A stretch of DNA of 64,000 bases, taken from NCBI RefSeq assembly GCF_905475465.1, contig NC_062244.1, positions 2,988,501 through 3,052,500 on the forward strand. Reading direction: 5' to 3'. This document shows, one piece after another, positions 33,901-43,931 of this stretch (the stretch's first letter is position 1; each line of letters begins with the position of its first letter). The stretch is from Pieris napi. Its lineage: Eukaryota > Arthropoda > Insecta > Lepidoptera > Pieridae. A program made the translations under genes and the position numbers. The notes under the pieces were generated by a model. That model had not been told where the DNA came from. It worked only from the letters and a program-made list of their open reading frames with translations, and did no database searches.

Positions 33901-36900
33901 AAACACAAAAAAAATATGGGCAAATGGAAAGGGAGCGTTCAACTATTACGTAACGAATTTGGGGGGGGGGGGGGGGGGGGTCCTTTTGTAAAACGTTACG
34001 ATGCGGGGCGGGGATTGAATTAAGCCTTTATTGTTAATATTATTTTCGACTTTCCAGTACTTTACACCACATAATGGTAACTTTTAGGTGTAAAGAGTCA
34101 CTGGGTGGTCACGAGACGTTTTACTATACTTGGGTACAGAAAAACGTTACGGCGCGTTACATTGGGGGGTCAATAAACAGGCCTATCTGTTGCTATGTCA
34201 TACCGCCGCCCATAGACACTTATACTGCCAGAAGGAAAGGCATTGCCGACAATTATTAAATTAATTAGATAACATCATTAACAATCCAACATACACAAAA
34301 CTATTAGGAGCCCGATTTTTTTTCTGGAACCAGGAAATTAATGTCGCAGAAAGGTAGGCTAGGAATAAAACCCCATAGTAAAAAAGGTAGGTGCACAGGT
34401 GACGCATCACCCGCCAACCAGTGCGTCTCACTGTGAAGGCGCAAGCGGGTGGATATGCTGGCAGCACTTTTCAGTGTCCAGTCTGTTCCGTGGTCAGTTC
34501 ATCACGATATCTCCAGACGATGAGACATTCCTACTCTTCACTAATTCAGGGAGTCAGTATCGCTGGCATAAGGTTTGGGTTTTGAACTCAATGGTTATTT
34601 CGTAGTCCTATTTGCTATATGTATTTATGTAAATCGATTTTTTATTTTAGTAATACTATATATATGTACTGATAGGTTTGTAGAATTTTCTGGATTGAGG
34701 TGACCATTTGGTATTAGTATGTACGTATTTTTGCAAATTTGGATAATTTTACAGAAGAAATAAATAATCTCTTTGTATAAAGAGTGACGTGAGTGAGAGC
34801 TTTTTCTTCTCATCTACGCTTTTAAGAATTGGCAATAAATGTAAATTTAGAACAATTTTATATATGAATAAATGATATTTTTATTTTTTGTTATCAAAAT
34901 TTATAATGGTGTATTCTTATGGGAATGACAGTAGCTCACGCTTTGTCACGTTATCATTGTCATAGGAATTAGTTTGGCGTTGGTGGGTCACTCCTGGGCA
35001 AAAGTAGTTTTATCTCAAGCTCCAGGTCCTTTGAATGACTTTAGAATTTTGTAGAAAGATAGAACTTGTATGAAAAAAAAATGTGTGTCTAGGTGTACGA
35101 GGAAGTGAAACTTCTTTATGACCTTATTTTTCGAAAAATGATCTACTATATGCAACTTTACAGAAATTGGTTAAATAAAGTTAAATTAGATAAAGTTTAA
35201 CAAAAGGCTTTTATTATCATAGTCATGAATACAAATACAATTATTTTATTTTACCTTATTACTACTAAGATTATTAGAGAATTTCATTAATTGTAATAGA
35301 ATTATTACTATAATTTTATCGTTATTATATATTTTTTTATTAATGGCTTCGAATCTCTTCGGATCAACCGTGGTTAGGTTAGGGACAAGAAAAAGATGGC
35401 GCGTAACCGAAAAATGTGACGGTAATTTTTTTTCCAACGCCGATAAAGAAGTTTGACTTCAGAAAGCAACATGGCGCGTTACCGAAAAACGTGACGATTT
35501 GCTACAAAATTTCTCCCATAAGTCGATAAAGAAGTTTCACTTGAAAAATGTATTTGTATGTAATTAGCATTTTTCCATAAGGTAACGACAACCGTGCACA
35601 ACATTATAGTGGGCAAGCTCTGGGTGGATAACCATGGGGACATGGAGATAGTCGGTGAAGCCGGACCTGCTGCTGGATACGTGGCCCATCTCAAATATGT
35701 GCCTTATGGCTACTTTAGCAAGGACACGCAACGGAAGGTCACTGGAGTTGTTAAGGATCCCAATGGAGTGGTGAGAGAAGTTTTTTTATTGTATTTCATT
35801 CTTACTCATGTCAACTAAGTAATTCAATTTTACAGATTACTAGCAGACTCGTCGACGTTCTGTTCACTCGTCTTAAATTAAAAATACAGTCAAAATCTGT
35901 TATAACGACATCGAAGGGACTACTCATATTTCCGTCGTAAAAACCGATAGTCGTAACAGCCGATGACGTTGTTATTAAGAACCTAATTCAGCCGGGACCT
36001 TTGATTTTGGTCAATATAACCGATATGTTGTTCAAAACGATGTCGTCGTAAACGGTTTTGACTGTATTATCTAATTCTAAATCTTTACCCATCTGTCATC
36101 CACAACACACATAATTTGACCAAAATCGGTGCAGCCGAAAGTTTCTATACACACGCTCACGAGATTTATGTATCTACATCTTATTAAAAACCCGTATACG
36201 TAAACGTGAACCACCTTAACACTGCTCTCGCCCGTATAGTGATCTGCATCTTCAGTAAAAAATAAGTGTTGGCCTTAATGGCTTCAGCGTGCGTCAATGG
36301 GATTTCTGTCTATGAGCACATTTAATACTCGTACTCGTCAGGCCTAGAACTGATTAAACCAATGACCTTTAATCAGTTACCTGTTACACAAACCTGATGC
36401 CCAGACCTAAAAGGTAGCACTACTGATTCTTATAATTTTATGCCACTGATTCTTGACAACAACGAATATTCCAGCCTCGCTACGTGCTGCAAGGTCACTG
36501 GGACACTCGCGTGGAAGTGGCGGCCGTGACGAGTGCGTCCGCAGACAACACGGTGTGCAAGACTGGTAAATTCACGCTTGCCTGGGAACGCGTGCCGGCC
36601 CCCAGCGATTGTGACAAGTCAGTTATTTTTTATATAATATACTTATTAATAATTAATGATTTAAGAATTTAGATATTATTTATTCATTAGAAGGGTTCAT
36701 TGATATTAATTGTAGAAATAAAATGCGTTTTACAAAATACCAGATTATTTTTTTATTAGTTATAAAAAATTTACAGTAGTTAAGTTCGGCGGCAGTTGTT
36801 GTAGATATGTTCAAATATATGTTGAATATAACACTTTGTTTGAAGCTGATTGTCAACTGGCTTTAATTGTTTAAAACATTTTTTTTTTTTAAAGACAATT

Positions 36901-37701
36901 CACACCAATTGACCGAGTCCCATGATAAGCTGGTGAAGCTTGTGTTATGGGTACTAGGCAACGGATATACATACATAGATAGATAGACATATAAATACAT
37001 ATTTAAACACCAAATGCTCATCACATCGATATTCGTCTCAGCCGGGGATCGAACCCAGGACCCATGGATTCGCAGTCAAGGGTACTAACCACTAGACCAA
37101 TGAGTCGTCATTAACTAACATACAATTAGGGGTAGCGAGAGGCTGATCACCTACTTGTCTATGAAATAAAAATAGAAACGGTTGCAATCGGAGCCCGAGA
37201 CTCATATAGAGATGTAGCGCCACTGGATTATTTTATTATTATCTATAAATACGTGCCAAAACTTTAGAATTTTGTGTGACATTCATTGTAATAGTGAAAA
37301 ATATTTCATGTACATTTTAGCCTAAATGAAAGGTTTTTTTTATCCACAGATGGTACAACTTCACCCTCCTAGCGGCGCAACTAAACGAAGCAGAATCGGG
37401 CGTGGCGCCCACGGACTCGCGCCTCCGTCCGGACCAGAGACTCATGGAGGAAGGCCTTTGGGACGAGGCTAACGTCGAAAAGCTAAGGCTGGAGGAGAAG
37501 CAAAGGGCCGCGAGACGCGAGCTGGAGGCCGCGGCCGAAGAAGCCGCCGCTCGGGGCAGCCCTCCGCCCCCGCCGAGGGCCCCCGTCTGGTTCACGAGGC
37601 AGGCGGCCCCCGGCCAGCCCCATCTGAGGCATCTCTACAACAACAAGTACTGGGAGTGCAAGCAGAAGCAGGACTGGTCCGCCTGTGCCGACATCTTCTA
37701 G
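21917..37701 (+). CDS. Osbp: oxysterol-binding protein (OSBP)
   Basis: Coding exons are 21917-22059, 22704-22892, 23299-23440, 23556-23681, 23782-23947, 26203-26324, 26762-26842, 27574-27684, 30571-30685, 32117-32303, 33106-33193, then 33528-33701 or 34399-34572, then 35582-35770, 36475-36617 and 37350-37701. All phases join, giving 775 residues (human about 807). Residues ~20-110 are a PH domain, which binds Golgi PI4P. A coiled-coil region follows, then an exact FFAT motif EFFDAVE at 272-278 for binding VAP at the ER. From about 385 comes the lipid-transfer domain with the SEQ-V-S/T-HHPP signature at 488-496, NPLLGETYE upstream, and a charged C-terminal helix. The family exchanges sterol for PI4P at ER-Golgi contacts. 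The donor after 33193 is GC instead of GT. Confidence 0.95.
24300..24755 (+). promoter_or_regulatory. candidate alternative OSBP first exon (PH-less isoform)
   Basis: Inside intron 5, ATG at 24749 is followed by GGTG and a consensus donor GTAAGT (24756). Splicing to the exon at 26203 gives an in-frame product starting MGGGNGSG and continuing into the FFAT region, so it would lack the PH domain. Mammalian ORP4 has a comparable PH-less short form. The MGGGNG start also fits an N-myristoylation pattern. No promoter motif is evident; this is inference from phase and donor quality. Confidence 0.35.
29371..29505. repeat. SINE-like relic, copy 1
   Basis: Carries the words AGGTGATCAG, CGGTTTCTTCACGATG and CATAGAAAGAAAATTCCATT in the order typical of a common lepidopteran interspersed repeat. 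A second diverged copy lies about 1 kb downstream in the same OSBP intron. Confidence 0.6.
30385..30535. repeat. SINE-like relic, copy 2
   Basis: Shares TCTAAGACATGTCGGTTTCC, TCACGATG and CATAGAAAGAAAAATC with copy 1. It ends about 35 bp before the exon at 30571. Confidence 0.6.
31395..31884. mobile_element. Harbinger-type element carrying a MADF ORF, TSD TAA
   Basis: Long inverted ends begin AGCTACAGTTTCCTAGAAAA on the left and AGCTACGGTTTCCTAGAAAA on the right (reverse complement), continuing over about 40 bp. TAA flanks both sides (31392-31394, 31885-31887). It lies in the OSBP intron between the exons at 30571 and 32117. Confidence 0.85.
31424..31651 (-). CDS. truncated MADF-domain protein of a Harbinger element
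   Basis: A 75-codon frame begins MTWTSENDKQLIDFVKNH and continues with a pattern typical of the MADF (Myb/SANT-like) DNA-binding domain: an early aromatic, the L-x-x-F-V-K-N-H helix, an L-Y at the second helix, and an N-L-W-N-E-I third helix. Full MADF proteins of PIF/Harbinger elements are much longer and partner the transposase, so this is a short derivative inside a 490-bp element. Whether it is expressed is unknown. Confidence 0.55.
   Translation of the reverse strand: MTWTSENDKQLIDFVKNHESLYNIKSKEHRQAQMKQNLWNEIGITLKKYGLLLGNHSLATVKTSFIHNRKMTAVS
32569..33031. mobile_element. MITE of the AAGTGAAACTTCTTTAG family
   Basis: The left end AAGTGAAACTTCTTTAG is at 32569. The right end AAAGAAGTTTTACTTC is at about 32989-33004, followed by the family tail with GTGTACTTTGTACGCACGCA. 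It ends about 75 bp before the OSBP exon at 33106. Confidence 0.6.
33194..33199 (+). other. GC-AG splice donor of OSBP
   Basis: The exon ending SEQ (TCGGAACAG) is followed by GCAAGT. The +1 to +6 match is otherwise ideal, the usual form of a GC donor. It feeds the two alternative exons. Confidence 0.8.
33528..33701 (+). other. OSBP alternative exon a (VSHHPP version)
   Basis: 174 nt, phase 0-0, with acceptor TGGTTAG and donor AAG|GTACTT. It encodes 58 residues that follow canonical OSBP closely (VSHHPP, then TSKFRGKYL and a PLG turn, ending Y-S-W-R-K). It is GC-rich compared with its flanks. The two histidines contact the PI4P head group in this family. Confidence 0.9.
33931..34170. mobile_element. 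G-run MITE (copy 1), diverged
   Basis: Starts GGGAGCGTTCAACTATTACG and carries a run of about 20 G (33961-33980), then segments shared in inverse orientation with the intact copy at 52754-52956 (CACTGGGTGGTCACGAGACG, AAAACGTTACGGCGCGTTAC). The right end is lost. It sits in the intron between OSBP exons a and b. Confidence 0.7.
34399..34572 (+). other. OSBP alternative exon b (VTHHPP version)
   Basis: 174 nt, phase 0-0, with acceptor GGTGCACAG and donor AAG|GTTTGG. Its 58 residues align without gaps to exon a, with 27 identical (47%). HHPP, CEG, GW, CWQ, FRG and the closing Y-x-W-x-K are kept. The middle differs: the canonical K-Y-L...PLG turn becomes Q-F-I...PDDE. It has no stop codon and an open frame, so it is most likely a mutually exclusive partner of exon a. 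Confidence 0.85.
35103..35542. mobile_element. MITE of the AAGTGAAACTTCTTTA family, perfect TIRs
   Basis: Exact 17-bp inverted ends, AAGTGAAACTTCTTTAT, at 35103-35119 and 35526-35542. A third related end lies internally near 35442. Its right edge is only 39 bp before the OSBP exon at 35582, so it abuts the branch-point and pyrimidine-tract region. Confidence 0.75.
36879..37107 (-). mobile_element. tRNA-derived SINE
   Basis: On the minus strand it begins with a tRNA-like head containing an A box (TGGTCTAGTGGTTAG, within 37082-37100) and a B box (GGTTCGATCCC, 37045-37055), has an internal GTATGTATCTA-type repeat stretch, and ends in a poly(A) tail (T run 36879-36890 on the plus strand). This is RNA polymerase III-type SINE structure, inserted antisense in the last OSBP intron. 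Confidence 0.85.
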
Positions 37702-40231
37702 CGAACGCGCCGACGGACACCGTGAGACCTATTCGCAGTTAGGTAACGTCAATTTTATAGTTGCCAGTAGGGCGATTCTGTAAACGATCGCAAATTTAAT
37801 CGCAGGGGCTGTCGTACGGTCTGAAACGTGAGATTCGTGTTGTCACGGTTAGTGTACGGTTACTACATCAATAATAATAAATGCTTAAGAGAATGCGACC
37901 GACGCTTTACTGAAACTATAAATCCAGAGCAGAAACTTGGCTAGTATGTATTTATTTATGTGGTAACCATGGTAACTAAACTTTAGACCACGTTTTGTAA
38001 TAAGACGGTTCGTGTCCCGAATAAGTACTTCCGTATCAATTTTGTATGGAAAATATGGACTTGGATGTTTCAACAAGTAAACGAAACGAACATACGGACA
38101 TACTATGAAAAAGTTTTTACTAAAAATTAAAAAAAAACAATCATTAAGTATGTCATATAAAACTGTATTGTAAAAGCATCTCAAAGTACAGCAGTTCTAA
38201 CTAAAATTGCGAATTGTATTATAAAAATAAGTTTGACTTTAAAAAAAAACATATAACCTATAATTACCAGCAAAACTATTTTCAAATTTATTACTTCTAT
38301 GAAATATATAGCGAATATTTAAATGACATTTAAAATACTAAGCAACTATAATTTTTGGCGTTACCATGTCTATTGGTGCAAACTATCGCAAGTCGAAAAC
38401 TTGTTTTGTTTGACAATTGCAGTCTCATTGTGCCGTGAGGTTACTAGTCATAGAATATGACGCGCTGTAAAAATGCTGCCAGAGACAAGCTACTTTTAAA
38501 TTTTTCCTACAAACTTTTTACTATCACTACCATCGAAACTAAGTATTGCATATTAAAATGATGTTAAAAATGCCCCTCAAAAGTATTGATTACCACTGTT
38601 CAGAATATGGATACTAATACTCGAATATATAAAATCTTGGCAAAATTAAAAATATTTTTCTCAAATTATATTTTCTTAACACGTCAAGCCATCCTTTTGC
38701 GTGTTACGTCTCTGTCTTAAAGCGTCTACGAGATTTTCTACCAAACGAGGGCTGATAAGGTCGTAGTAGATATTATATAAAATTATTAATTAGCTTGTCT
38801 GTGGTAGCTTGAGGCGTTACACCAATTTTAAAAAATAAGATATAATTGTAAAATCCATAAATAATTTGCGGAAATATATTGTAACAAAATAAGATTATAA
38901 TAATTTATGACAATTTTTAATTTTAGTTTCATTTACAAATCAATAAGTCCAGTCAGTTTTTTTGTTTGTGTGGTTTTCCATTGTTTAAAAATTCAACATA
39001 ATCTTTAGCAAATGACGTTTAAACATGAAAAATCAAATAAATTCTTATATTTATTTAGTACACAGCACAAAACATTTCATGTTTGATGGTGTCTTTAAAA
39101 TAGCTGAACTGGACGGTGTCATACATCAAGTACGAAATTGCATTTAATAATGTTCAAAAAATATCTCAACAAAAAGTTATCATTAGATTCTGCTTGGTTC
39201 TATGAGAAGTGGTGGTTTTGCACAGTAATTATTAATTTTGATTAAATTGTTAATTTGTTCTGAAGGAACATACTCGAGTCTCAGAAGCAGCTTAAATCAT
39301 TACAATTCTCACTACTCATTCCATAGTATAATATTCTTTGTTGTTCACTTTCATTATTGTAAGATATTTTATTGTTTAAATAACTTATTATTTAAAATTG
39401 TTTGTTTAAGATGCATAAATTTTCACTGCTATATTTGTATTCAATTTTGAGATTTTTTAATAAAATAAAGGGTTAAGTTCAAACGTTTACGCCTTTGGCT
39501 TTGGGCCTAAATCAATAGGAATGTGGAATAAAATTTATATGTTCAATATACATTATACAGACAACGAAACTCGTTAATTTAGAATTTGGCTGATCATTTG
39601 GATTACTACGCTGTAAATAAAATAGTATTTGCTTGTTTATAAATTAACATTTACCTCTTTCTAAATAAAACTTAAAATATTCTAGTGACTTTATATAACA
39701 GTAGGTGCTTCATAAAGGATGTATATAATATCCGTGTATACTAGTAATATTTTAGTTTACGTACTTTTTTCGTAAACTAAACATTGACAGCGACGAAAAT
39801 ACATCCTTGATATTTCTGCTTCCAGTTTCAAACCCCAAATGAGCGCTAAGGCTTATTTTTCTAAAATAATTTTTGTACCGTGTAAATAATGGCTAAAATG
39901 CAAGTGAACTCCAGAACTAAGCGTAGTTGCGTCCAAATACACTAAGGTTAACGGGTTCCGCATTCTTGACGGGACGTTTGAGCTTGTTCCATAGACAGTA
40001 CGTGTACAATGCCTTATATAGGAATAACGCCGTTAACAAGGCGAGTTAGTATCAAATCCGAGTTACCTGTATGGCTTTGATACCGACTTGTATGTGATGT
40101 AGATTATTTTGTAAGAACTATTACAAATTGTACATTTTCAAGTGGATGTAAGATAATTTGTTAATATTTTTATTAATAGAATGATGTTTGAATACAAGCC
40201 GTAACATCTGTATCATGTTATAAAAAATAAA
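37702..40231 (+). other. OSBP 3' untranslated region (probable)
   Basis: No coding exon is visible for about 2.5 kb after the OSBP stop. The first well-placed poly(A) signal before the convergent gene is AATAAA at 40226-40231; earlier AATAAA sites (for example near 39460) could also be used. A 10-bp hairpin (AGTTTACG.../...CGTAAACT) is at about 39752-39782. Confidence 0.5.
40226..40231 (+). terminator. candidate poly(A) signal, OSBP
   Basis: AATAAA on the plus strand, followed by TG/T-rich sequence (ATTTTGTTCTTATTT). Confidence 0.45.
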
Positions 40232-40420
40232 CTATAATATTAAAATATTTTGTTCTTATTTAAGTCCGGGTAGAATTCGCACCCCTGGTTAGACTTCGGT
40301 TGAAGCAGGCACCAGCAGCATATGTATAAATTAGGTACCTGTTTTATTATCAAATTAGTAACTATTAGTAACTCATTACAGGTTTATAAAATAAAATAAA
40401 TATTTAATCATTTCAACATT

Positions 40421-40426
40421 TTTATT
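40421..40426 (-). terminator. candidate poly(A) signal of the minus-strand 1324-aa gene
   Basis: TTTATT on the plus strand is AATAAA on the minus strand. It lies about 190 bp from the OSBP signal, making a tight tail-to-tail arrangement if both are used. Confidence 0.4.
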
Positions 40427-43400
40427 AAGAAAACGGAAACAGTGAAAAAGTACATAACTGTAAATTGTAGTTGGTTACAGTGTTGCTTATAAACAAAATA
40501 ATTTACAGTTCAAAACGTCTACACTTTTACTCTGTCCGAAAAATAAATCTAGAGGATAGTATTATAACTATGGTAATTTACTACGACAATCATTGGCGGT
40601 ATTTTATTTAACTAAGAAACAGAGTAAAAATATAGGATCGCGAGTTCGATACATAAAGCGGTTTACTTTTCTCTACAATTAAAATATAAAATAGCATCTG
40701 TTGCCTCATTCAATAATGTCGATTTGAATATATAAACTTTTCGGCCAAGTAGGTGAAAGAAATATAGATTTCCCCTTATTTGTCAACATCCATATCGACA
40801 TAACTGGTCGGGTTAGGCTACAGACATTTAGATAATAGAAATAGTTAATATCTCGTAATATACACTTCGCCGATAGCGCCAATATTTGGAAAGCGACATC
40901 TTTTTTACAAACCGAATTAAACTACCTGAGCGCGCTTTATTGTTAAATAATTTAACCTATCGAAGACCTTTCGTAAAGTATGCAGTTAAATTAAGGCTTT
41001 TTGTTAAGACGTAAAATAGCGAAGAGCTAAATTTGTTCTAAATCCTAAACCACTGTTTTTAATTTTAAGTACATATTGTAACACCAGATTTTATGATTTT
41101 TTTAAATAAACTCCAAAAGAAATTAGCATGGCCGAAACGTTAAAAATATAGCTCTCACTAAATTCGCTCAGTTTTCTAAAGTAAATAATAACGTTGATAA
41201 AAATTAGTTTTGCAAATCTATTTACATATTTTACAAGGGAAAGAAATAATAAATAATATTTCTACACCTTTGATATGAGCATTTGTCAAGGTAATTGATA
41301 AAAACCTCAACACGAAACACAGCAAAGTATGAAATGAAACTACACTTTACGAAGCGACAGCTACATGAAGAAGTCAAAGCTTTGTAGTTCTTAGGTTAAG
41401 TCTTAAGTTGACCGACTAAATGACCCGTTTTCTTTTACTCGGTTACAAAGCCGATTTAAGGGTAAGATTCAAAGTCAATACTAAGCGCTAAGTATGACTC
41501 TCGTACGTCAAAAACCTTGTATATTTTGAGATACGGAAGTCACAGTTCTTAAGTCTCAACTCTGTATTTTACGCTTAGAGTAAACGGGTCGTACAATTGC
41601 TGGACATTGTCATCAGCATTTTTAAATAAGTGCTTTAATAATTTAACGATGGAAATATGTACACAATGTTCTACAGCAAGATCACGAATCCAACCTTTAA
41701 AAGTACATCAATAATATCGGTAACTTATTTTACATTTTCACACAATACAGGAGGCAATAACACAAGTTACCACGACGCATCAAAAATCTTATATTGAATT
41801 AAAATCTCAGACATTCCGGGCAGTAAAATGCGTTTCAAACGGTGAACGGTTTCTAAAACGTAAATTAAGGGGGGCCGTTTAAAGGTAAGATTTAGAGTCG
41901 CGACTTACGGCTAAATATGTCAATATCCAATGTTTCTGACACTCGGGAGTCATACTTAGCGCTTAGCCTCGACTGTAAATCTTACTATTTTTTTTTCAAA
42001 TAACCGAGTAAAAACACTCGTGTTTTTACTTCTTATTACATCAGTGCGTAGGTTAATTCGTCACAATATTTTCTGATTTTCATTGCCACAACTGCCAGCA
42101 GTGTGAATTACCGACGTTAGCAGCTCATTTCTAATTAAATTGTTAAATAAAAATAGAAAACAAGAGCTTCAATCGTTGACTCGAAAGCGGTTAAGCCTGT
42201 TTGGGTCAATTTTGCCTCTCAAATAAATAGGATTTCAGTCAGGTTTCCAAGTCTTAAGCTAATTTAATTATTAAAACAACTGAAAACTACTCAATACTCG
42301 AGGGGAGTTTAAGAGTAGCGCTTGGTCTGACTACTATACGTCAAAAATATTTTCGATTTTGACATACCAGTCGCGCTTGTCTCCGAATTTGCCTTAAGTC
42401 CATGTCAGCGGTGTATTTTTCATCAGCTAAATGTGCCGCTTATCTGGTAACTATTTTCTGATTACATATGAATCGGCCTACGATACACCTAGATTAAAAA
42501 TATAGCAACCAGACGACCTACATGTTATAAATGCAGTTTCGAAAAGCAAAGTATTGGTGATAAGACATTTTTTGTAGAAAAGTGAATACTTTAGAAACAC
42601 ACGAAACACACCAATCGAGTAATGTTTTCTTAATGACTGAACTTTATTTACATAATTTCACATTTATATACTTATTTTAATAATTTATGTTATGACATAT
42701 TAACACGATTTATACTAACATACACTAAGACTATAGCGATATTGAAAAGGATTCGAATTTAGGAGAACATTCGACTAGCTTTGATAACGAAATTTTTTTA
42801 TTATCGTGGTTTATATTTAGTTTAAAAATGAGGGCAAAATTCGAATGATATAGATATTATATGAGGTATCGACACGATTTCTGAGGTATGTTATCAACCT
42901 CTGGTATTCTTTATTGTAAAAAGAATCTTATGGGAACGATTAAAAACTCCAGGAGATTGATAGATTTATAGGATAACAAAAATCGTGAATCCTACCATTC
43001 ATGCTTAAAAAAATGGGGGATATTCGCAGTACTAAGCTTTGTAATGTTTAAATTTAGCCATGTTTAAAAAAATTGCTGAAACCTTTCTTCTTGGGGCACT
43101 TTATGCTTTAGTCATAAATAATAAATTGAATTGCCCAAAAATGTTTACCTCTTTTTGCTTACTTTTCAGGGAATTTAAACGGCCAAAGGTACCATTACGT
43201 GTACGTTTACATCACTAATTGTGTATAGGCTGCGATGAAAAGAGACGCAGGAATACTTTAGTATTAACGAATGTTGGTAAATACGTTGGTACGCACTTCG
43301 GACGTACACATATCGAGTTTGTGGCCATTTTAAATAACCGTTAAGTAGAAGAACTAAGAATAATAGGATACAGTTGTAAGTTGCTATATCCCCCATTCTT

Positions 43401-43931
43401 TCAAAATATAAAAGAATTATTTTGTTATCTGTATAATTTATATCAACGAAGTATAGACTATATTTCTCTATTAAAAAATAAATGTATTCTTAAAATTTAA
43501 AATATACACACGGTGCCTGTACGACAATGATCTCACAAAGTTAGTAAAGTATGTTGAAGCAAATTAAGGGTTACGTGTAAATAGCCGATGAAATAAATCC
43601 TGTTAATTATGAATCTCTTACGACGATAATAACATCTATTACCGACCTTCGGCGGAATCGTACTGGCACCATTCAGTACAATCAAGCTCAAACAATAAAC
43701 CAAATTCTGTGTAAAAGTATAACTTAAAAAATACATAACAAATTAGGATATCAGTATCTAGTTATAATAGAGAGAATTAATCGCATAATTGTGATTATAT
43801 AACAAAAACGAAGACCGAATCACGCCATTCGGTAAAACGAAATTTAATCACATCTTAAGCTAACTTGTTGTATCACGACACGCCAGAGTTCATACGTTAA
43901 CAAGAATGACTAGGTTAACTAGTGACGTCAT
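40427..43931 (-). other. 3' untranslated region of the 1324-aa gene (probable)
   Basis: No coding exon on either strand over 3.5 kb. It contains several short foldback units (about 41461-41580, 41885-41985 and 42300-42400). If transcription runs to the signal at 40421 the 3' UTR is about 3.5 kb. Confidence 0.4.
41885..41985. repeat. short foldback element (about 100 bp)
   Basis: Ends GTAAGATTTAGAGTCGCG and, on the opposite strand, GTAAGATTTACAGTCGAGG. It shares an exact 20-bp inverted match with a related unit at 41481-41500 (CTAAGCGCTAAGTATGACTC versus 41947-41966). Confidence 0.7.

Noticed and set aside
37021..37107. tRNA-like sequence with A and B boxes
   Set aside because: It is the head of a SINE with a poly(A) tail, not a functional tRNA gene.
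37317..37595. Minus-strand frame opposite the last OSBP exon
   Set aside because: Alanine/serine-rich antisense shadow of a GC-rich exon.
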